Of a stretch of 64,000 bases of DNA, positions 24,272 to 37,827 are shown piece after piece. Position numbers and translations under genes: made by a program. Where the stretch lies: contig JAQGEQ010000037.1 in NCBI GenBank assembly GCA_034620365.1, forward strand, positions 310,001-374,000. Reading direction: 5' to 3'. The notes beneath the pieces are model-generated. The model had not been told where the DNA came from, did not search any database, and was given only the letters and a program-made list of their open reading frames with translations. The stretch is from Pegea sp. RAD2-039 (Eukaryota; Chordata; Thaliacea; Salpida; Salpidae). Every line of letters begins with the position of its first letter. Positions within the stretch are counted from its first letter, which is position 1.

Positions 24272-24811
24272 GACTCAATCACGAATAAGTTTCGCTCTTC
24301 TGAGATTATAGTTAGACGATCTTTTTCTGATGATATTCAAGTCTTGTGAAATTGTTAGTTATTTTGAGTTCGTTTTTCTAAATAAAAAAATTCTCAAAAT
24401 TTTAATAAAGGATAAATGTTGTTTAGTATGTTTTATCTTTGCATAGGATTGAATAATTTTAGAATTGAAATGCTTTTAACAACGCTTTGTTAAACAAATT
24501 TTTTTATAAATAAACTATTTAGTTAAATGCAAATTTAATTAAACTAAAGATTTGTCAATTTTTCATCATTTCTTAGAATGTAACAAAATAACATTTAATC
24601 TGACATAAAACTCAAATTAATTCTTGTCTAGAAATGGTTAAACTAAATTTGTAGACTTTAAAACAGTACTTTAAATTATAAAGGGCTGTTTGTTTATAAA
24701 TCTTTAAGCGATATGTTTAAAATGTGATATTTTTAATCATTAAATACAAACAAACAATTTATATTTATAATTTGATAGGTTTTTTAAATGTTTGATTTAA
24801 ACTAAAAAGTA
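24272..24811. other. 3' flank of the 413-aa gene, unit 1
   Basis: AT-rich DNA with two AATAAA signals near 24381 and 24402, then spacer up to the unit junction. No further gene seen. Confidence 0.4.
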
Positions 24812-26720
24812 AACAAGAGTAAACGGATTTTTGATGGAATGTTTTGTCTTCTACTTCAACAGTTAATAACTATTTCTATCTGAAGAATACTTAACACAAC
24901 TCTTTGTCACATTCTATTATCAAAGTATTTTAGGAGACTATTAAAGACTTTCTCGCTTTACTTGTCAAATTTAGAATGTATTGTGTTAAAACTATACTCA
25001 AGAAATAAATGATTATTTTCATTTATTTAGTTATTTCTAATGCAGAAAGAGACATGGCTACAAATAACAAATGATATAGAAAACATAACACAGTATAACC
25101 GCAGTAAAAACAAAAATAAAATGTTTGAATGGCACAACTCAAAAGATATAAGGATAGTTACAGAATCTGATATTGTGTTATTAAAAAACTGATTATTAAA
25201 GTATTTAATCAGAATAATTTTCAGCAACTAAACTCTGAGAACAAAAATTGTGGTCGATAAGGAAATCTTTAAAGTTGAATAAAGAAGAACTGTTAACTAT
25301 TGTATACAATAATATTAGATTTGACACCGAATCGACCTCTGAATATTTGTCAAGTTTTAAGATTAAGGTTTGATAGATAATCCACTCTCTAACAACACTC
25401 TGAAGGGAGGAAAAGTCCCCAAATTTGTAAGAAAGCTATCATTACTCCTATTCATCAAAAGGGTCCATGATAAGACAGTACAACAAACCAATTTCGTTGA
25501 CTTCAGTTATCAGCAGAACTGAAGAACTTATTATTCACAATCATACGAGCAGTCATTTGATGGAATACCATCTAATATCAGATGTCCAGCATGGTCTTGG
25601 GAAAATAAGATCTTCCTTGAATCAACATCTCACTCTTCATAAAGAGCTTACAGTTCATTATGAAAGTAAGACTCCTTGTGACATCATATATCTCTGTTTT
25701 GTAAAGTGCTTGATTCTGTCTCACATAACAATCTCATTATTATTTTACAAAAATTAAAAATCACCAGATTTATCATAAGGTGGATTGAAGATTACTTATT
25801 ACATAGAATCCAACAACCTCCTGTTAATAGATGTTTATCTACTCTTAGTTAAATCACCAGTTATGCTCCTCAGGGTTCTGTTCTAGGTACCCTTCTCTTT
25901 TGAACTTTCGTTGAAGAATTTTTCAGAAGACTAGCAGCAGTAGATGATGTCGGTGTGTTTGTGTATGCAGATGAAATCAAGATATGTTTTTTTGTAATCC
26001 CTTAAAACTTCAAACGGCACTATGGACTTCAGAAAACTGGTCTATGTTCTGGCTTATATTCCATTAATGGATTTACTATTCCACGAGAATCTTCGCTTAA
26101 GAAAACCGCTGCATTTCTTAGCTATTTGACTTTACATGGCATATTTATGTTTTCAATATCTTTGGTAAATCTATTAATCTTGTCGACCTTATATTATTTA
26201 TGTTTAATTCTTAAGATCTCTACTTTTTATCAATCTTTTCAATGTGTATGTACGTCTATTTCTTGAATACAATGGCACTGCAGAGATGTTATATCAAGCT
26301 GGTCAAATCAAGAAAACCGAATCTATTCAAGATACATTTGCGAGATAGTTTGCAGGAGAATTAAAATTAAATACAATAGTTATAAACATTGTGTCAGTTT
26401 CTCCAATTTAGATACTTTGGAATTTCGACAAATTATATACGAATTAATTATTATGTTTTAAAATGTCTCCAGGTTAGTTTGCTTTCATTTTGAAGATTTC
26501 TTTTCCATTAGTCCATTCTTCAAGATTATCAGCTTAAATCCCCTGGTGCGTTGGTCTGAGCAAATTTTTACTTATTCGGCACAATAAGTACTTGGAGCCA
26601 ACTGCTATCCGAAATTGTCAAGTCAGAACCAATAATGCTGTTATGATTTAATGTAAATGTAACGATTTTACTGGTATAATATTGATTCAGCTAAAATTGT
26701 TTTGAAAAGTATTTTATCAA
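24812..26720 (+). mobile_element. Degraded CR1/Jockey-like LINE in array unit 2
   Basis: Readable reverse-transcriptase pieces on the plus strand include QYNKPISLTSVISRTEE, DVQHGLGKIRSSLNQH and SKTPCDIIYLCF (25.47-25.72 kb). A YADE-like remnant occurs near 25970 where active elements have YADD. Many stops and deletions; inactive. Confidence 0.75.
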
Positions 26721-27177
26721 TAAATTTAAACCAAGAAACGAATAAACTCATTTGGTTAATTATTTTAGCTAACAAGTAATTATATTTGTTTAAAAAAATT
26801 TGAGTTAAATCACTTTAAATATTAAAAGAATAACTTTATATTGCTTCAACGATTATTCCATCTTCATAGAATTATTTCAAGTATCGTTTGAGATAAAACT
26901 TCAGAATATATTCAAAAATGGTGAAGACAGAGCTGGGATTAAAATATGTAGAGGAAAGACTTGTAAAAAGTTTGACTGTTAACGAAATTGTGTTTTTTTT
27001 TATCGAAAAACTTCAAGTTTATATTAATAACTTAAAAGGTCAAGTTATAGAGCACGTTTCGATTGTTTTATTTGAATATTGTTTTTAGAAAATCTTAAGG
27101 CTTACTGAAAAAACTAATTGATAATTTTTGCATTAAGTTGTAGGATTTATTTTTGAGAAGATCAGTTCTTTGTAGTT

Positions 27178-28013
27178 ATGTTGAAAATGACAGGGAGTTC
27201 TGTGCATAAAAGAAAAATGAAAAAGAACCAACTAAGAAGTGAAAAAATGTTATCGAACTATTTCAATTCAGTCAAAGATGGGACAGAGCACTGCAAATTC
27301 TGTTTCTTGCCTTTCTCTGACAAAAACAGGTAAAAGAAATTAATCATCATCATTTTTATGCTTTTAAAAGGTCATCTTTAAGCCTCTTACGACACAAATG
27401 TCCCGCTAATAAGAGATCGAATCGTTACAAGTATTTTAAAGATGAAGCTGATGAGCAAATCACTTCTAGGTTTGTATATCATAATGTTGTTAAAAGCATT
27501 GTGGAATAAAACTTAAAAACCTTTAGAAGTGTTTACAAAGTCAAAGTCTTACACAAAGGAAAGCTTGGTGGGAGATATTTCAGGGCCCCTATAACTGACT
27601 TATTAGTTGTAAAAAGAGAAATAAAGTTTGTACAATTATCAATTTCAGTGATCAAAATAAATTAAAAAGTTTTCAAATTACTTTTAAATGATCTGTTTTT
27701 CAGCAACTCCGAGCAATCAATAAAACTACGTCAAGATTGTTGCAATCATACTGAAAACCCTTCTATTTCACTTAAAGTTAAAAGTATTAGAAGGAAACCA
27801 AGTAATATTTTGCCAACTCCATATTTAAAACCAAATAAAAAACTTTTTAAAGAGCAAAAAAGAACTCCAGCTCGTCAGCTACCAGTTGTCTTCAAGAAAG
27901 AATTAGAGGATAACCAGATTGACCAATTTAATGGAATATCTTTTCTGCAGCTACTTGATCCTCTTCAAGACCCTTATGCTTCACTTCGAGATTTTTTAAG
28001 ACTTCATCAATGA
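27178..28013 (+). CDS. Small zinc-finger protein, array copy 2 (3 exons, 186 aa)
   Basis: Exons 27178-27329, 27371-27469 and 27704-28013, with the same lengths (152, 99 and 310 nt) and phase-2 junctions as copy 1. All metal-binding positions of the C2HC-like finger are kept. Substitutions against copy 1 include Ala5 to Thr, Lys50 to Asn at the end of exon 1, and changes around QDCCNHTENPS in exon 3. The intron-2 sequence contains an in-frame TAA after KSIVE when read through, so correct splicing at AG|GTTTGTAT is required. The last 67 codons are identical in protein to copy 1. Confidence 0.75.
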
Positions 28014-31000
28014 GTTGACTAACGATTATTTTTTAGTTAATTAAATCTGATATGCATTAGTAGCGTTTTCACAAGTTGTGTTTTTATTATTTTTTGTTTA
28101 CTGCTAAATTTATAATTTTGTTCCGTTTAAAGTAGTAGAAAAATAAATTTTATCTTCAAAATTGTTTTTTTAATAATTTAATTTAGATGCAGTTTACCAT
28201 TAATAACTCAGTTATAATAATAAGAAATAAATTTTCTAATATTGGTTCTTGTTGTTCACATAGACATCTTCTGAAGCTACGTTTGAGTTTAGCACTGATA
28301 ATGTCATCTAAGCAGTGAAAGAAAGGCAAAAAAGTTTTAGTTATAAAATTAAATTTTCATATTTCCAATTTAGAAAGCTTTTGATGACTGGCTCAAGAAC
28401 GATTAAAGTATTTGTTGAATGAGGAGCAAAAAGAAAAATACATCATCAGCCGTCCTTGTCTTTACCTTAAGGATTTTTTCAAGTACTTTCATTATCATCA
28501 ATTGGGACATATTAAAATAGATATTTAATATATGCCTAACAAAATTAAAAAATAGATAAAACCTTGAAAAAGATAGAAGTTATTAAATGCTACTCTTTAT
28601 AGCAGTACTAGAAAGTAAAACAGTGTCCAAAAATAACAACATTAGAAAAACATATAAAAACAAATCCTTTTACTCATAAGCTTCAAAACCACTTATTTTT
28701 TTTATTTATACAAATTGCTTTCCCTAAACAGGTAATTCCAACTTTCTATTTATTATCTAAATTAAATTAATATTTAATCAAGTAATCATTAAAATAAGGT
28801 TTACTTCGCCGTTATAAGAAAACAGATTTTTTTACATTATTTTAAATAAATACAATAATAAATAAAACTTTATGTTTCACATAATATATCTATAATAAAG
28901 TCTCAGAAAATACAAAACATACAGCGACAAGTAATTTCAATTTTTAAAAATTCGTATAATTATGATACCTTGAACGAACTTTTGTTAACCAGATAACTTG
29001 TTTATCATTTATAAAAGCTAAAGAGTAATGAAAACCTAGATATGATGCTTATAAAACAACACCAAATAAAGTATTGCTTAGATATGGATTATTTTGAATT
29101 GTATTTAAATAATTCTTTAACTTGTTGTTGAAGATTGACTTTTAATTGAAAATATCTGAAAAAAGATTAAATATTTTACTTTACAAAAATACAAATATAA
29201 AATTGGAAAATAAAATCCTGTTTAAAAATAATCATCTAAAAACTTTTTTTTACAAAAATAAACCATGAAAATTTATTACAACATTTTTAGACAGTTACCT
29301 GGTAAATCGTATACCAATATTTTGAAACTAATTCTTAAATTAAAAAAAACAATTTCAACCACAACTTGCTTTTGAGAAATCTTACTGTTTTCAGTTTGTT
29401 TATATTTTTTACAAATTTATGTAACTTAAATGGTAATTCCTTGTTCTTTTATCTAAAGTACTGTGTAAAAATTTGATTTATTAAAAAAAACAATTTGTTT
29501 GTTAAGTGAACAGAATGTTATTTCTATTTCTGGAAAATCATTAAAATGTTTGTTAGATTTGATAGTTTCCTATTACCTTCTGAAAAATTATTAACATTTG
29601 CTAAAATAATTAAAACATAATATACTTAATTTTCAGCCTAAATTAAAACAAATTTAAAACCAAATTTCAAAATTTCGTTAAATTATATAAGAAAAAAGCT
29701 TTTGTAAAGTATTATTTCTTGTGGTAATGTTATTCTAATTCAAGCAAACTTTTAAAAACGGTCTATTATAAAACAGCCTGTTTCTACATTTTATCAAATT
29801 CTTAGCACAAGCATAAGTTTTGTAAGAAGTCGAAATTGTGACTGTTTAAGACTTTTAATTTTGAATATATCATCGTGTTTTGAAAACTAGATTTTGAAAA
29901 ATTCTTGAAAAATATTCAAAAATTGTTACTGATTTTACACCTAAAATCACTAATAAAATTATGATTGAAAAAAACATATTAGATAATACTCCTTATAAAC
30001 GTTTTATTATTTCATTTCAAATATTTTTCATTTATTTTAAATATTTCGATTCAGTCATATTATTTGTAAATTCAATTTTGTTACATTCAACTATTTTCTT
30101 TTTACTTGCTTTTAATAGTTTAAAATTTATATTTTGTTATTTCGCAATATTTTGTTTTTATAGTTCTTTTCCTCTTTTCTCTCGTAAATTGTTTATTTAA
30201 AAAAAACAATTACATAAAAATATTATTCTCTTGACGATTTAAAACTGTTTGAGCAGTGTTAAGAACTGTTATTAGCTATTGGTAACAAAATTCTTTTAAC
30301 ATAATTCTTTTTAATGAAAAGACTTTTTTCTTAGGCCTTGTTTTTTTTTCAATCAGGTAACTTGCTAGAAGTCTAAATTATTTTATCCAAAAAATTAATT
30401 AGTTCACTGGATAGTTTTGTAAAAAGTCTCTTTTTCTATCTGGTTTTAAAAAAATTCTTTGCTCAGTTTATCGTGTAGTTTTTCTGTAGAAAAAAATTTG
30501 TTAATAATTCTATTAGAATTAAGCAAAGAAATTTGCACAATTTTAAAGTTTTGTTTTAATTACTTGGCTTGTAAAAAAGTATACCATATAAATGAGTTTA
30601 GTTAATATAGATGTTGGTAGCTTGAATAGTCTAACTTCCAATAAATTTGGTTATAAAGTTTTCAGAAAGTCATAATTGGTTTAATTGATTTGAGTAAAAA
30701 GATCATCTAAATCTCAATCAGGCACAAAATGTAATAAGTACCATAAAAGGTATTCCGTCATCAAATGGTTTATTGTGTCTTACTATAAAAAGAATTAGTT
30801 TTTTCTATTATAAATTGGTTTATAGATTTTACTTTTTTATATGGCTTTTTGTATTTTTCATTGAATACAGTGTTTTTTTCAGTAAAAACGTTTTGATTAA
30901 GTTAGGTTTGTTGTTGTTGCTTTTACTTACTATAAAAACATTCTCTTCTGGTTTCAACATCTAAAACCTAAAAATATTTATTCAATACTTTAAACATTAT

Positions 31001-31277
31001 TCAAACTTTTTTTTTTTCTAAATAACAAAAGTCAAAATGTTTTATTTGCTTACAATCGCTTAGCATAAACAAAGAGTTTTTTTCTTAGGTTTACCCAGAT
31101 ACAAAAAAAATATTTAAAAAAACTCTTTATACTACAAGTTAAAAAGCATACAATCTTTTAATTTCTTCTTAAGAATATTTAATTTAATTTTTATTCTATT
31201 TTCAGACTTTAAGAGCCGTACAAAGTTATTTTAATTTTTTGACTGTCTCTTTTTTGTTTGAGCTTTAAGCTTTAGAT
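28014..31277. other. AT-rich spacer between the two zinc-finger genes, unit 2
   Basis: Counterpart of 19759-23029 with high similarity. The hydrophobic frame at 29961 differs in length and sequence from its unit 1 counterpart, so it is not under coding constraint. The acceptor-like ATTTTCAG before the 413-aa gene is conserved at about 31206. Confidence 0.5.
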
Positions 31278-32519
31278 ATGGCAGAACCTGAAGATGAAAC
31301 CGCTAATCATGAATTTCTGAATAATCAACGGAATCTTTCCTCAAATGCTGCTAATCATTCTAATCAACCTCCAAGAACCGATGCTACAACTCATCAACCT
31401 GTGTCATTTGAGAATGATACCGGTATGAGAGATATACTTGGATTCCAACAAACCGTAGAAAGCCTAAATAATGGGGATTATTCAGTAGCTGGGACCAGCT
31501 TTGAAAATCCATTTGGTTTACTAAGTTACTCTTCTGCTTACCCAGTAACAAATAGTAGTTATGCTGCTATGCAACCTTCTTATGCTGGCTTCCAATATCC
31601 AGCTTATACAAGTTTCCTAACCGGTAGACTCAATCAACTCTCGCCTCAAAATCATTTGTACAGTCAAGAAAACATTTTGGGGTCTTTGAGAAGTCAATGG
31701 CTTCACCAAACTCAAAACATGTTTGAACGGCTGAGAGATGATTTAAGACAGAGTAACCAAGTTGAAGATGGTAGAATTAATCATCTTCACAATCAAGTTC
31801 TGAATAATCAACGAAATACTTTTACACCTTTTCTAGAACAACCTCAACTAAGCCACCTTTATCAATCTCTTCAAGATCAATATTCCAACTTGCAATCAGT
31901 AGCTTCTACATCTGGTAATAATATCACATCTACAGCGAATCATCATCAAGCTGAGAGTAATCATAGCAATCAAATGTCTTCGACAACTTCAGCGAGCTAC
32001 TCAACACCTCAGCAGAGTCATGGGCAAATCGGATTGTCTGGAATTCCTAATAATCTAGCTTATGCTCCTTTCCAAGCAAGCCATACTCGACACCATTTTC
32101 GTCCATATCCAATTTATAGTCCTAGAAAAGAGTTTCTGAGAAACTTAAGTCGTGATCAATTAGAAAGCATGGTTGAGGAATTGCATGATCGAAACCACTT
32201 CCTAGCTGCTACTTCAAATCATGGCTTTCAACTTCATCAATACCTAATGAAGGAAGCTGTGAATACGATGCAGGATTCTGAGCGATCTGTTGATTTTAGA
32301 AGCTACACTGGACCTCCTAGAGAAGATGGTAAAGTTGAATGTGTCCCTTGTAAGAAGCTTTTCTCCTGTAGATCTACAGCCTTGGTTCACATTAAATCAA
32401 CCCATATGGGATTTGTCTACAGCTGTCCAGTATGTGGCGAGACATTCAACAGGAAGCTCACGAGAGATCGACATCTTAATAATCCAAATATTCATCCTCG
32501 TAATCCTCCAACGAATTAA
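31278..32519 (+). CDS. C2H2 zinc-finger protein, array copy 2 (413 aa)
   Basis: Same length and architecture as copy 1: a long Asn/Gln/Ser-rich region, then two C-terminal C2H2 fingers with all eight ligands intact. I count about 14 amino-acid differences, including Ile13Phe, Val-to-Glu in SNQVEDGR, and a cluster NTMQDSERSVDFRSYTGP just before finger 1. No frame disruption. Keeping two full-length frames while the surrounding spacer accumulates indels suggests both copies are, or were until recently, under selection. Function remains unknown, as for copy 1. An AATAAA signal lies downstream of the stop as in unit 1. Confidence 0.85.
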   Translation: MAEPEDETANHEFLNNQRNLSSNAANHSNQPPRTDATTHQPVSFENDTGMRDILGFQQTVESLNNGDYSVAGTSFENPFGLLSYSSAYPVTNSSYAAMQPSYAGFQYPAYTSFLTGRLNQLSPQNHLYSQENILGSLRSQWLHQTQNMFERLRDDLRQSNQVEDGRINHLHNQVLNNQRNTFTPFLEQPQLSHLYQSLQDQYSNLQSVASTSGNNITSTANHHQAESNHSNQMSSTTSASYSTPQQSHGQIGLSGIPNNLAYAPFQASHTRHHFRPYPIYSPRKEFLRNLSRDQLESMVEELHDRNHFLAATSNHGFQLHQYLMKEAVNTMQDSERSVDFRSYTGPPREDGKVECVPCKKLFSCRSTALVHIKSTHMGFVYSCPVCGETFNRKLTRDRHLNNPNIHPRNPPTN

Positions 32520-33062
32520 GACTCAATTACGAAAAAGTTTCGCTCTTCTGAGATTATAATTAAACGATCTTTTTCTGATGATCTTTAAGTCTTTTGAAAT
32601 GATTAGTTCTTTTGAGTTCGTTTTTCTAAATAAAAACATTCTCAAAATTTTAATAAAGGATAAATGTTGTTTTGGTATGTTTTATCTTTGCATAGTATTG
32701 AATAAATTAAATTGAAATGCTTATAACAACGCTTTGTTAAACATAAGTTGTTATAAATAAAATCTTTAGTTAAATGCAAGTTTAAGTTATTTAAAACTAA
32801 ACATTTGTCATTTTTTCATCATTTCTTAGAACATAACAAAAAAAACTTAATCTGACATAAAACTCAAATTAATTCTTGTCTAGAAATGGTTAAACTAAAT
32901 TTTTAGACTTTAAAACATTACTTTAAGTTATAACAGTCTGTTTGTTATACATTTTTTAGTGATAATTTTAAAAAGTGGTATTTTTAATCATTAAATACAA
33001 ACAAACAATTTTTATATATAATCTTAATAAGTTTTTTACATGTTTGTTTTAACTTAAAAGGA
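32520..33062. other. 3' flank of the 413-aa gene, unit 2
   Basis: AT-rich tail matching 24272-24811, with AATAAA-type signals shortly after the stop. No gene seen. Confidence 0.4.
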
Positions 33063-34980
33063 AACATAAGTAAACGGATTTATATTGAAATGTTTTGTCT
33101 TCAACTTCAACAGTTAATAAGTATTTTTTTCTGAAGATCATTTAACACAACTCCTTCTCACATTTTAATATCAAAGTAATTTAGGAGACTATTGAAGACT
33201 TTCTCGCTTAACTTATCAAATTTAGAATGTGTTGTGTTAAAACTATGCTCAAGAAATAAATGATTATTTTTATTTGTTTAGTTATTTTTAATGCCAAATG
33301 AGACATGGCTACAAATAACAAATGATATAGAAAACATAACACAGTATAACCGCAGTAAAAAGAAAAATAAAATGTTTGAATGCCACAACTCATAAGATTT
33401 AAGGACAGTAACAGAATTTGATATTGATTTATAAAGTAGTTGCTTATTAAAGTATTTAATCAGAATAATTTTCAGCAACTAAACTCTGAGCAGAAAAATT
33501 GTGGTCGATAACGAAATCGTTAAAGTTGAATAAAGAAGAACTATTAACTATTGTATACACTAATACTAGATTTGACACAGAATCGACCTCAGAATGTTTG
33601 TCGAGTTTTAATATTAAGGTTTGATACATAATCCACTATCTAACAACACTCCGAGAGGAAGAAAAGTACCCAAGTTTGTGAGAAATCTATCATTACTCCT
33701 GTTCATGAAAAGAGACCTAGAAACACAACACTTAGCTACAAACCAATTTCGTTGACTTCAGTTGTCTGCAGAACTGAAGAACATATCATTCAAAATCATA
33801 TAAACAGTCATTTGATGGAGCACCATTTACTATCTGATGTCCAGCATGGTCTTGGGAAAAAGAGATCTTCCCTGAATCAACATCTCACTCTTCATAATGA
33901 GCTTACAGTTCATTATGAAAGTAATACTCCTTGTGACATCATATATCTCTGTTTTGTAAAGTGCTTGATTCTGTCCCATATAACAATCTCATTATTTTTT
34001 TACAAAATTTAAAAATCACAAGATTTATCATAAAGTGGATTGAAGATTACTTATTACGTAGAATCCAACAACTTCCTGTTAAAAGATGTTTATCTACTCT
34101 TAGTTAAATCACTAGTTATGCTCCTCAGAGTTCTGTTCTAGGTACCTTTCTCTTTTTAACTTTCGTTGAAGAATTTTTCAGAAGACTAGCAGCAGTAGAT
34201 GATGTCGGTGTGTTTGTGTATGCAGATGAAATCAAGATATGTTTTTTTGTAATCCTTTAAAACTTCAAACGGCACTATGGACTTTAGAAAACTGGTCTAT
34301 GTTCTGGCTTATATTCCATTAATGGATTTACTATTCCACGAGAATCTTCGCTTATAAACCGCTGCATTTCTTTACTATTTGACTTTACATGGCATATTTA
34401 TGTTTTCAATATCTATGGTAAATCTATTAATCTTGTCGAACTTATATTATTTATGTTTACTTCTTAAGATCTTTACATTTTATCAATCTTTTCAATGTGT
34501 ACGTACGTCTAATTCTTGAATACAATGGCACTGCAGAGATGTTATATCAAGCTGGTCAAATCAAGAAAACCGAATCTATTCAAGATACATTTGCGAGATA
34601 GTTTGCAGGAGAATTAAAATTAAATACAATAGTTATAAACATTGTGTCAGTTTCTCCAATTTAGATACTTTGGAATTTCGACAAATTATATACGAATTAA
34701 TTATTATGTTTTAAAATGTCTCCTGGTTAGTTTGCTTTCATTTTGAAGATTTCTTTTCCATTAGTCCATTCTTCAAGATTATCAGCTTAAATCCCCTGGT
34801 GCGTTGGTCTGAGCAAATTTTTACTTATTCGGCACAATAAGTACTTGGAGCCAACTGCTATCCGAAATTGTCAAGTCAGAACCAACAATGCTGTTATGAT
34901 TTAATGTAAATGTAACGATTTTACTGGTATAATATTGATTCAGCTAAAATTGTTTTGAAAAGTATTTTATCAATAAATTT
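33063..34980 (+). mobile_element. Degraded CR1/Jockey-like LINE in array unit 3
   Basis: Near copy of the unit 2 LINE remnant. Reverse-transcriptase pieces include NSHLMEHHLLSDVQHGLGKK and SNTPCDIIYLCF at 33.75-34.0 kb. Stops and frameshifts throughout. Confidence 0.75.
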
Positions 34981-35432
34981 AAACCAAGAAACGAATAAAC
35001 TCATTTGGTTAATTATTTTAGCTAACAAGTAATTATATTTGTTTAAAAAAATTTGAGTTAAATCACTTTAAATATTAAAAGAATATCTTTATATTACTTC
35101 AACGATTATTCCATCTTCATAGAATTATTTCAAGTATCGTTTGAGATAAAACTTCAGAATATATTCAAAAATGGTGAAGACAGAGCTGGGATTAAAATAT
35201 GTAGAGGAAAGACTTGTAAAAAGTTTGAATGTTAACACAATTGTCTTTTTTTTGTATCTAAAAAACTGCAAGTTCATATTAATAACTTAAAAGGTCAAGT
35301 TATAGAGCACGTTTCGATTGTTTTATTTGAATATTGTTTTTAGAAAATCTTAAGGCTTACTGAAAAAACTAATTGATAATTTTTGCATTAAGTTGTAGGA
35401 TTTATTTTTGAGAAGATCAGTTCTTTGTAGTT

Positions 35433-36267
35433 ATGTTGAAAATGACAGGGAGTTCTGTGCATAAAAGAAAAATGAAAAAGAACCAACTAAGAAGTGAAAA
35501 AATGTTATCAAACTATTTCAATTCAGTCAAAGATGGGATAGAGCACTGCAAATTCTGTTTCTTGCCTTTCTCTGACAAAAAGAGGTAAAACTACTTAATC
35601 ATCATCATTTTTATGCTTTTAAAAGGTCATCTTTAAGCCTCTTACGACACAAATGTCCCGCTAATAAGAGATCGAATCGTTACAAGTATCATAAAGATGA
35701 AGCTGATGAGCAAGTCACTTCTCGGTTTGTATATCATAATGTTGTTAAAAGCATTGTGAAATAAAACTTAAAAACCTTTAGAAGTGTTTACAAAGTCAAA
35801 GTCTTACACAAAGGAAAGCTTGGTGGGAGATATTTCAGGGCCCCTATAACAGATCTGTTAGTTGTAAAAAGAGAAATAAAGTTTGTACAACAACGAATTT
35901 CAGCGATCAAAATAAATTGCAAGGTTTCCAAATTACTTTTAAATGATCTGTTTTCAGCAACTCCGAGCAATCAATAAAACTGCGTCAAGATTGTTGCAAT
36001 CATGCTGAAAACCATTTTATTTCACTTAAAGTTAAAAGTATTAGAAGGAAACCAAGTAATATTTTGCCAACTCCATATTTAAAACCAATTAAAAAACTTT
36101 TTAAAGAGCAAAAAAGAACTCCAGCTCGTCAGCTACCAGTTGTTTTCAAGAAAGAATTGGAGGATAACCAGGTTGACCAGTTTAATGGAATATCTTTTCT
36201 GCAGCTACTTGATCCTCTTCAAGACCCTTATGCTTCACTTCGAGATTTTTTAAGATTTCATCAATGA
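35433..36267 (+). CDS. Small zinc-finger protein, array copy 3 (3 exons, 186 aa)
   Basis: Exons 35433-35584, 35626-35724 and 35958-36267, again 152, 99 and 310 nt with phase-2 junctions. The exon-2 donor is CG|GTTTGT instead of AG|GTTTGT, which changes the junction codon from Ser to Arg and slightly weakens the donor. All C2HC-like ligands are kept (the finger reads HCKFCFLPFSDKKR then LLRHKC). Differences in exon 3 include PIKKLF for PNKKLF and RFHQ for RLHQ at the end. It is intact although its partner 413-aa gene in this unit is destroyed. Confidence 0.72.
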
Positions 36268-37620
36268 GTTGACCAACGGTTATTTCTTAGTTAATTAAAT
36301 CTGATATGCATTAGTAGCGTTCTTACAAGTTGTCTTTTATCATTTTTTGTTTACTGCTAAATTTATAATTTTGTTCGGTTTAAAGTAGTAGATACATAAA
36401 ATTTTTCTTCAGAATTCTTTTTTTTAAATATTTAATTTAGACACAGTGTACCATAAATAATTGGTTTTAATAATAACACAATAAATTTTCTAACACTGGT
36501 TCTTGATGTTCGATAAACATCTTCTTAAGCTACGTTTAAGTTTAGCACTGACAATGTCATCTTAGAATTGTAAGAAAGGGAAAAAAGTTTTAGTTATAAA
36601 ATTAGATTTTCATATTTCCAATTTAGAAGGCTTTTGATAACTGGCTCAATAACGATTAAAGGATCTGTTACATGAGGAGCAAAAAGACAAATGCATCATC
36701 AGCCGTCCTTGTCTTTACTTTAAGCATAGTTTAAAGTACTTTCAACACCAGCAATTGGGAGATATTAAAATAGATATTTAATTTATGCATAACGAAAATA
36801 GAAGAAAATATGAGAGCTTGAAAAAATAGAAGATAATAAAAACCAATCTTAATAGCAATACTAGAAAGTAAAACAGTGTCCAATAATAACAACATTAGAA
36901 AAACATATAAAAATAAATCCTTTTACTCATAAGCTTGAAGACCACTTAATTATTTTATATTTATACAAGGTGCTTTCCATAAGCAGGTAATTCCAACTTT
37001 CTATTTATTATCTAAATTAAATTAATATTTAATCAAGTAATCATTAAAATAAAGTTTACTTCGCTATTATAAGAAAACAGATTTTTTTACATTATTTTAA
37101 ATAAATACAAAAATAAATAAACTTTATGTTTAAAGCAAATAAGTCTAAAATAAAGTCTCAGAAATTGCAAGACGTACAGCGACAAGTTACTTCGTTTTTT
37201 AAAAATTCGTATAATTATGTTAGCTTGAACGAACTTTTTGCTAACCAGATAAACTGTTTATCATTTATTAAAGCTAAAGAATAATGAAAACCTAGATATG
37301 ATACTTATAAAACAACACCAAATAAAGTATTGCTTAGATTTGAATTATTTTGAATTGCATTTAAACAATTTTTTAACTTGTTGTTGAAGATTGACTTTTA
37401 ATTGAAAATATCTGAAAAAAGATTAAATATTTTACTTTACAAAAATACAAAAAAAAAATTGGAAATAAAATCCTGTTTAAAAATAATAATTTAAAAACCT
37501 TTTATTACAAAAATAAACCATGAAAATTTATAACAACATATTTAGACAGTTACCTGGTAAATCGTTTACCAATATTTTGAAACTAATTCTTAAATTTCGA
37601 AAAACAATTTCAACCATATC
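36268..37620. other. AT-rich spacer, unit 3
   Basis: Matches the first third of the unit 1 and unit 2 spacers with many more substitutions. No gene seen. Confidence 0.4.
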
Positions 37621-37827
37621 TTGAAAAATGTATGTGGTAAAGTTGAATGTGTCCCTTGTAAGAAGCTGTTCTCCTGTAGATCTACTGCCTTGGTTCACAT
37701 TAAATCAATCCATATGGGATTTTTCTACAGCTGTCCAGTGTGTGGCGAGACATTCAACAGGAAGCTCACGAGAGATCGACATCTCAATAATCCAAATATT
37801 CACCCTCGTAATCCTCTAACGAAATAA
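37621..37827 (+). pseudogene. Zinc-finger remnant of the 413-aa gene, array copy 3
   Basis: Only the last 60 or so codons survive: both C2H2 fingers with all ligands (VPCKKLFSCRSTALVHIKSI and SCPVCGETFNRKLTRDRH). They are joined upstream to unrelated spacer, so the whole N-terminal region is gone. Changes include STH to SIH just before finger 1's last His and PPTN to PLTK at the end. A TTG/ATG-containing frame could still encode a 68-aa finger-only peptide. A product is possible but I see no promoter for it. Confidence 0.8.

Larger units (their letters stand above)
16443..24811 (+). repeat. Tandem array unit 1 (about 8.37 kb)
   Basis: First full unit of a direct tandem duplication. It starts at AAACATAAGTAAACGGATTT, a junction repeated at about 24812 and 33063. 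The order is degraded CR1-like LINE (16.45-18.42 kb), three-exon small zinc-finger gene (18.92-19.76 kb), AT-rich spacer, 413-aa zinc-finger gene (23.03-24.27 kb), AT-rich tail. Corresponding points in unit 2 are shifted by 8248-8255 bp in the genes and by 8369 bp at the LINE start. Coding parts are nearly identical between units; the LINE parts differ more. Confidence 0.93.
24812..33062 (+). repeat. Tandem array unit 2 (about 8.25 kb)
   Basis: Complete second unit with the same order as unit 1: LINE remnant, small zinc-finger gene, spacer, 413-aa gene. Boundaries are set by the AGTAAACGGATTT junctions at about 24815 and 33067. Its LINE portion (24.8-26.7 kb) is closer to unit 3 than to unit 1; both share the same internal deletions around 26040-26100 and 34310-34380. 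This suggests units 2 and 3 split more recently. Confidence 0.93.
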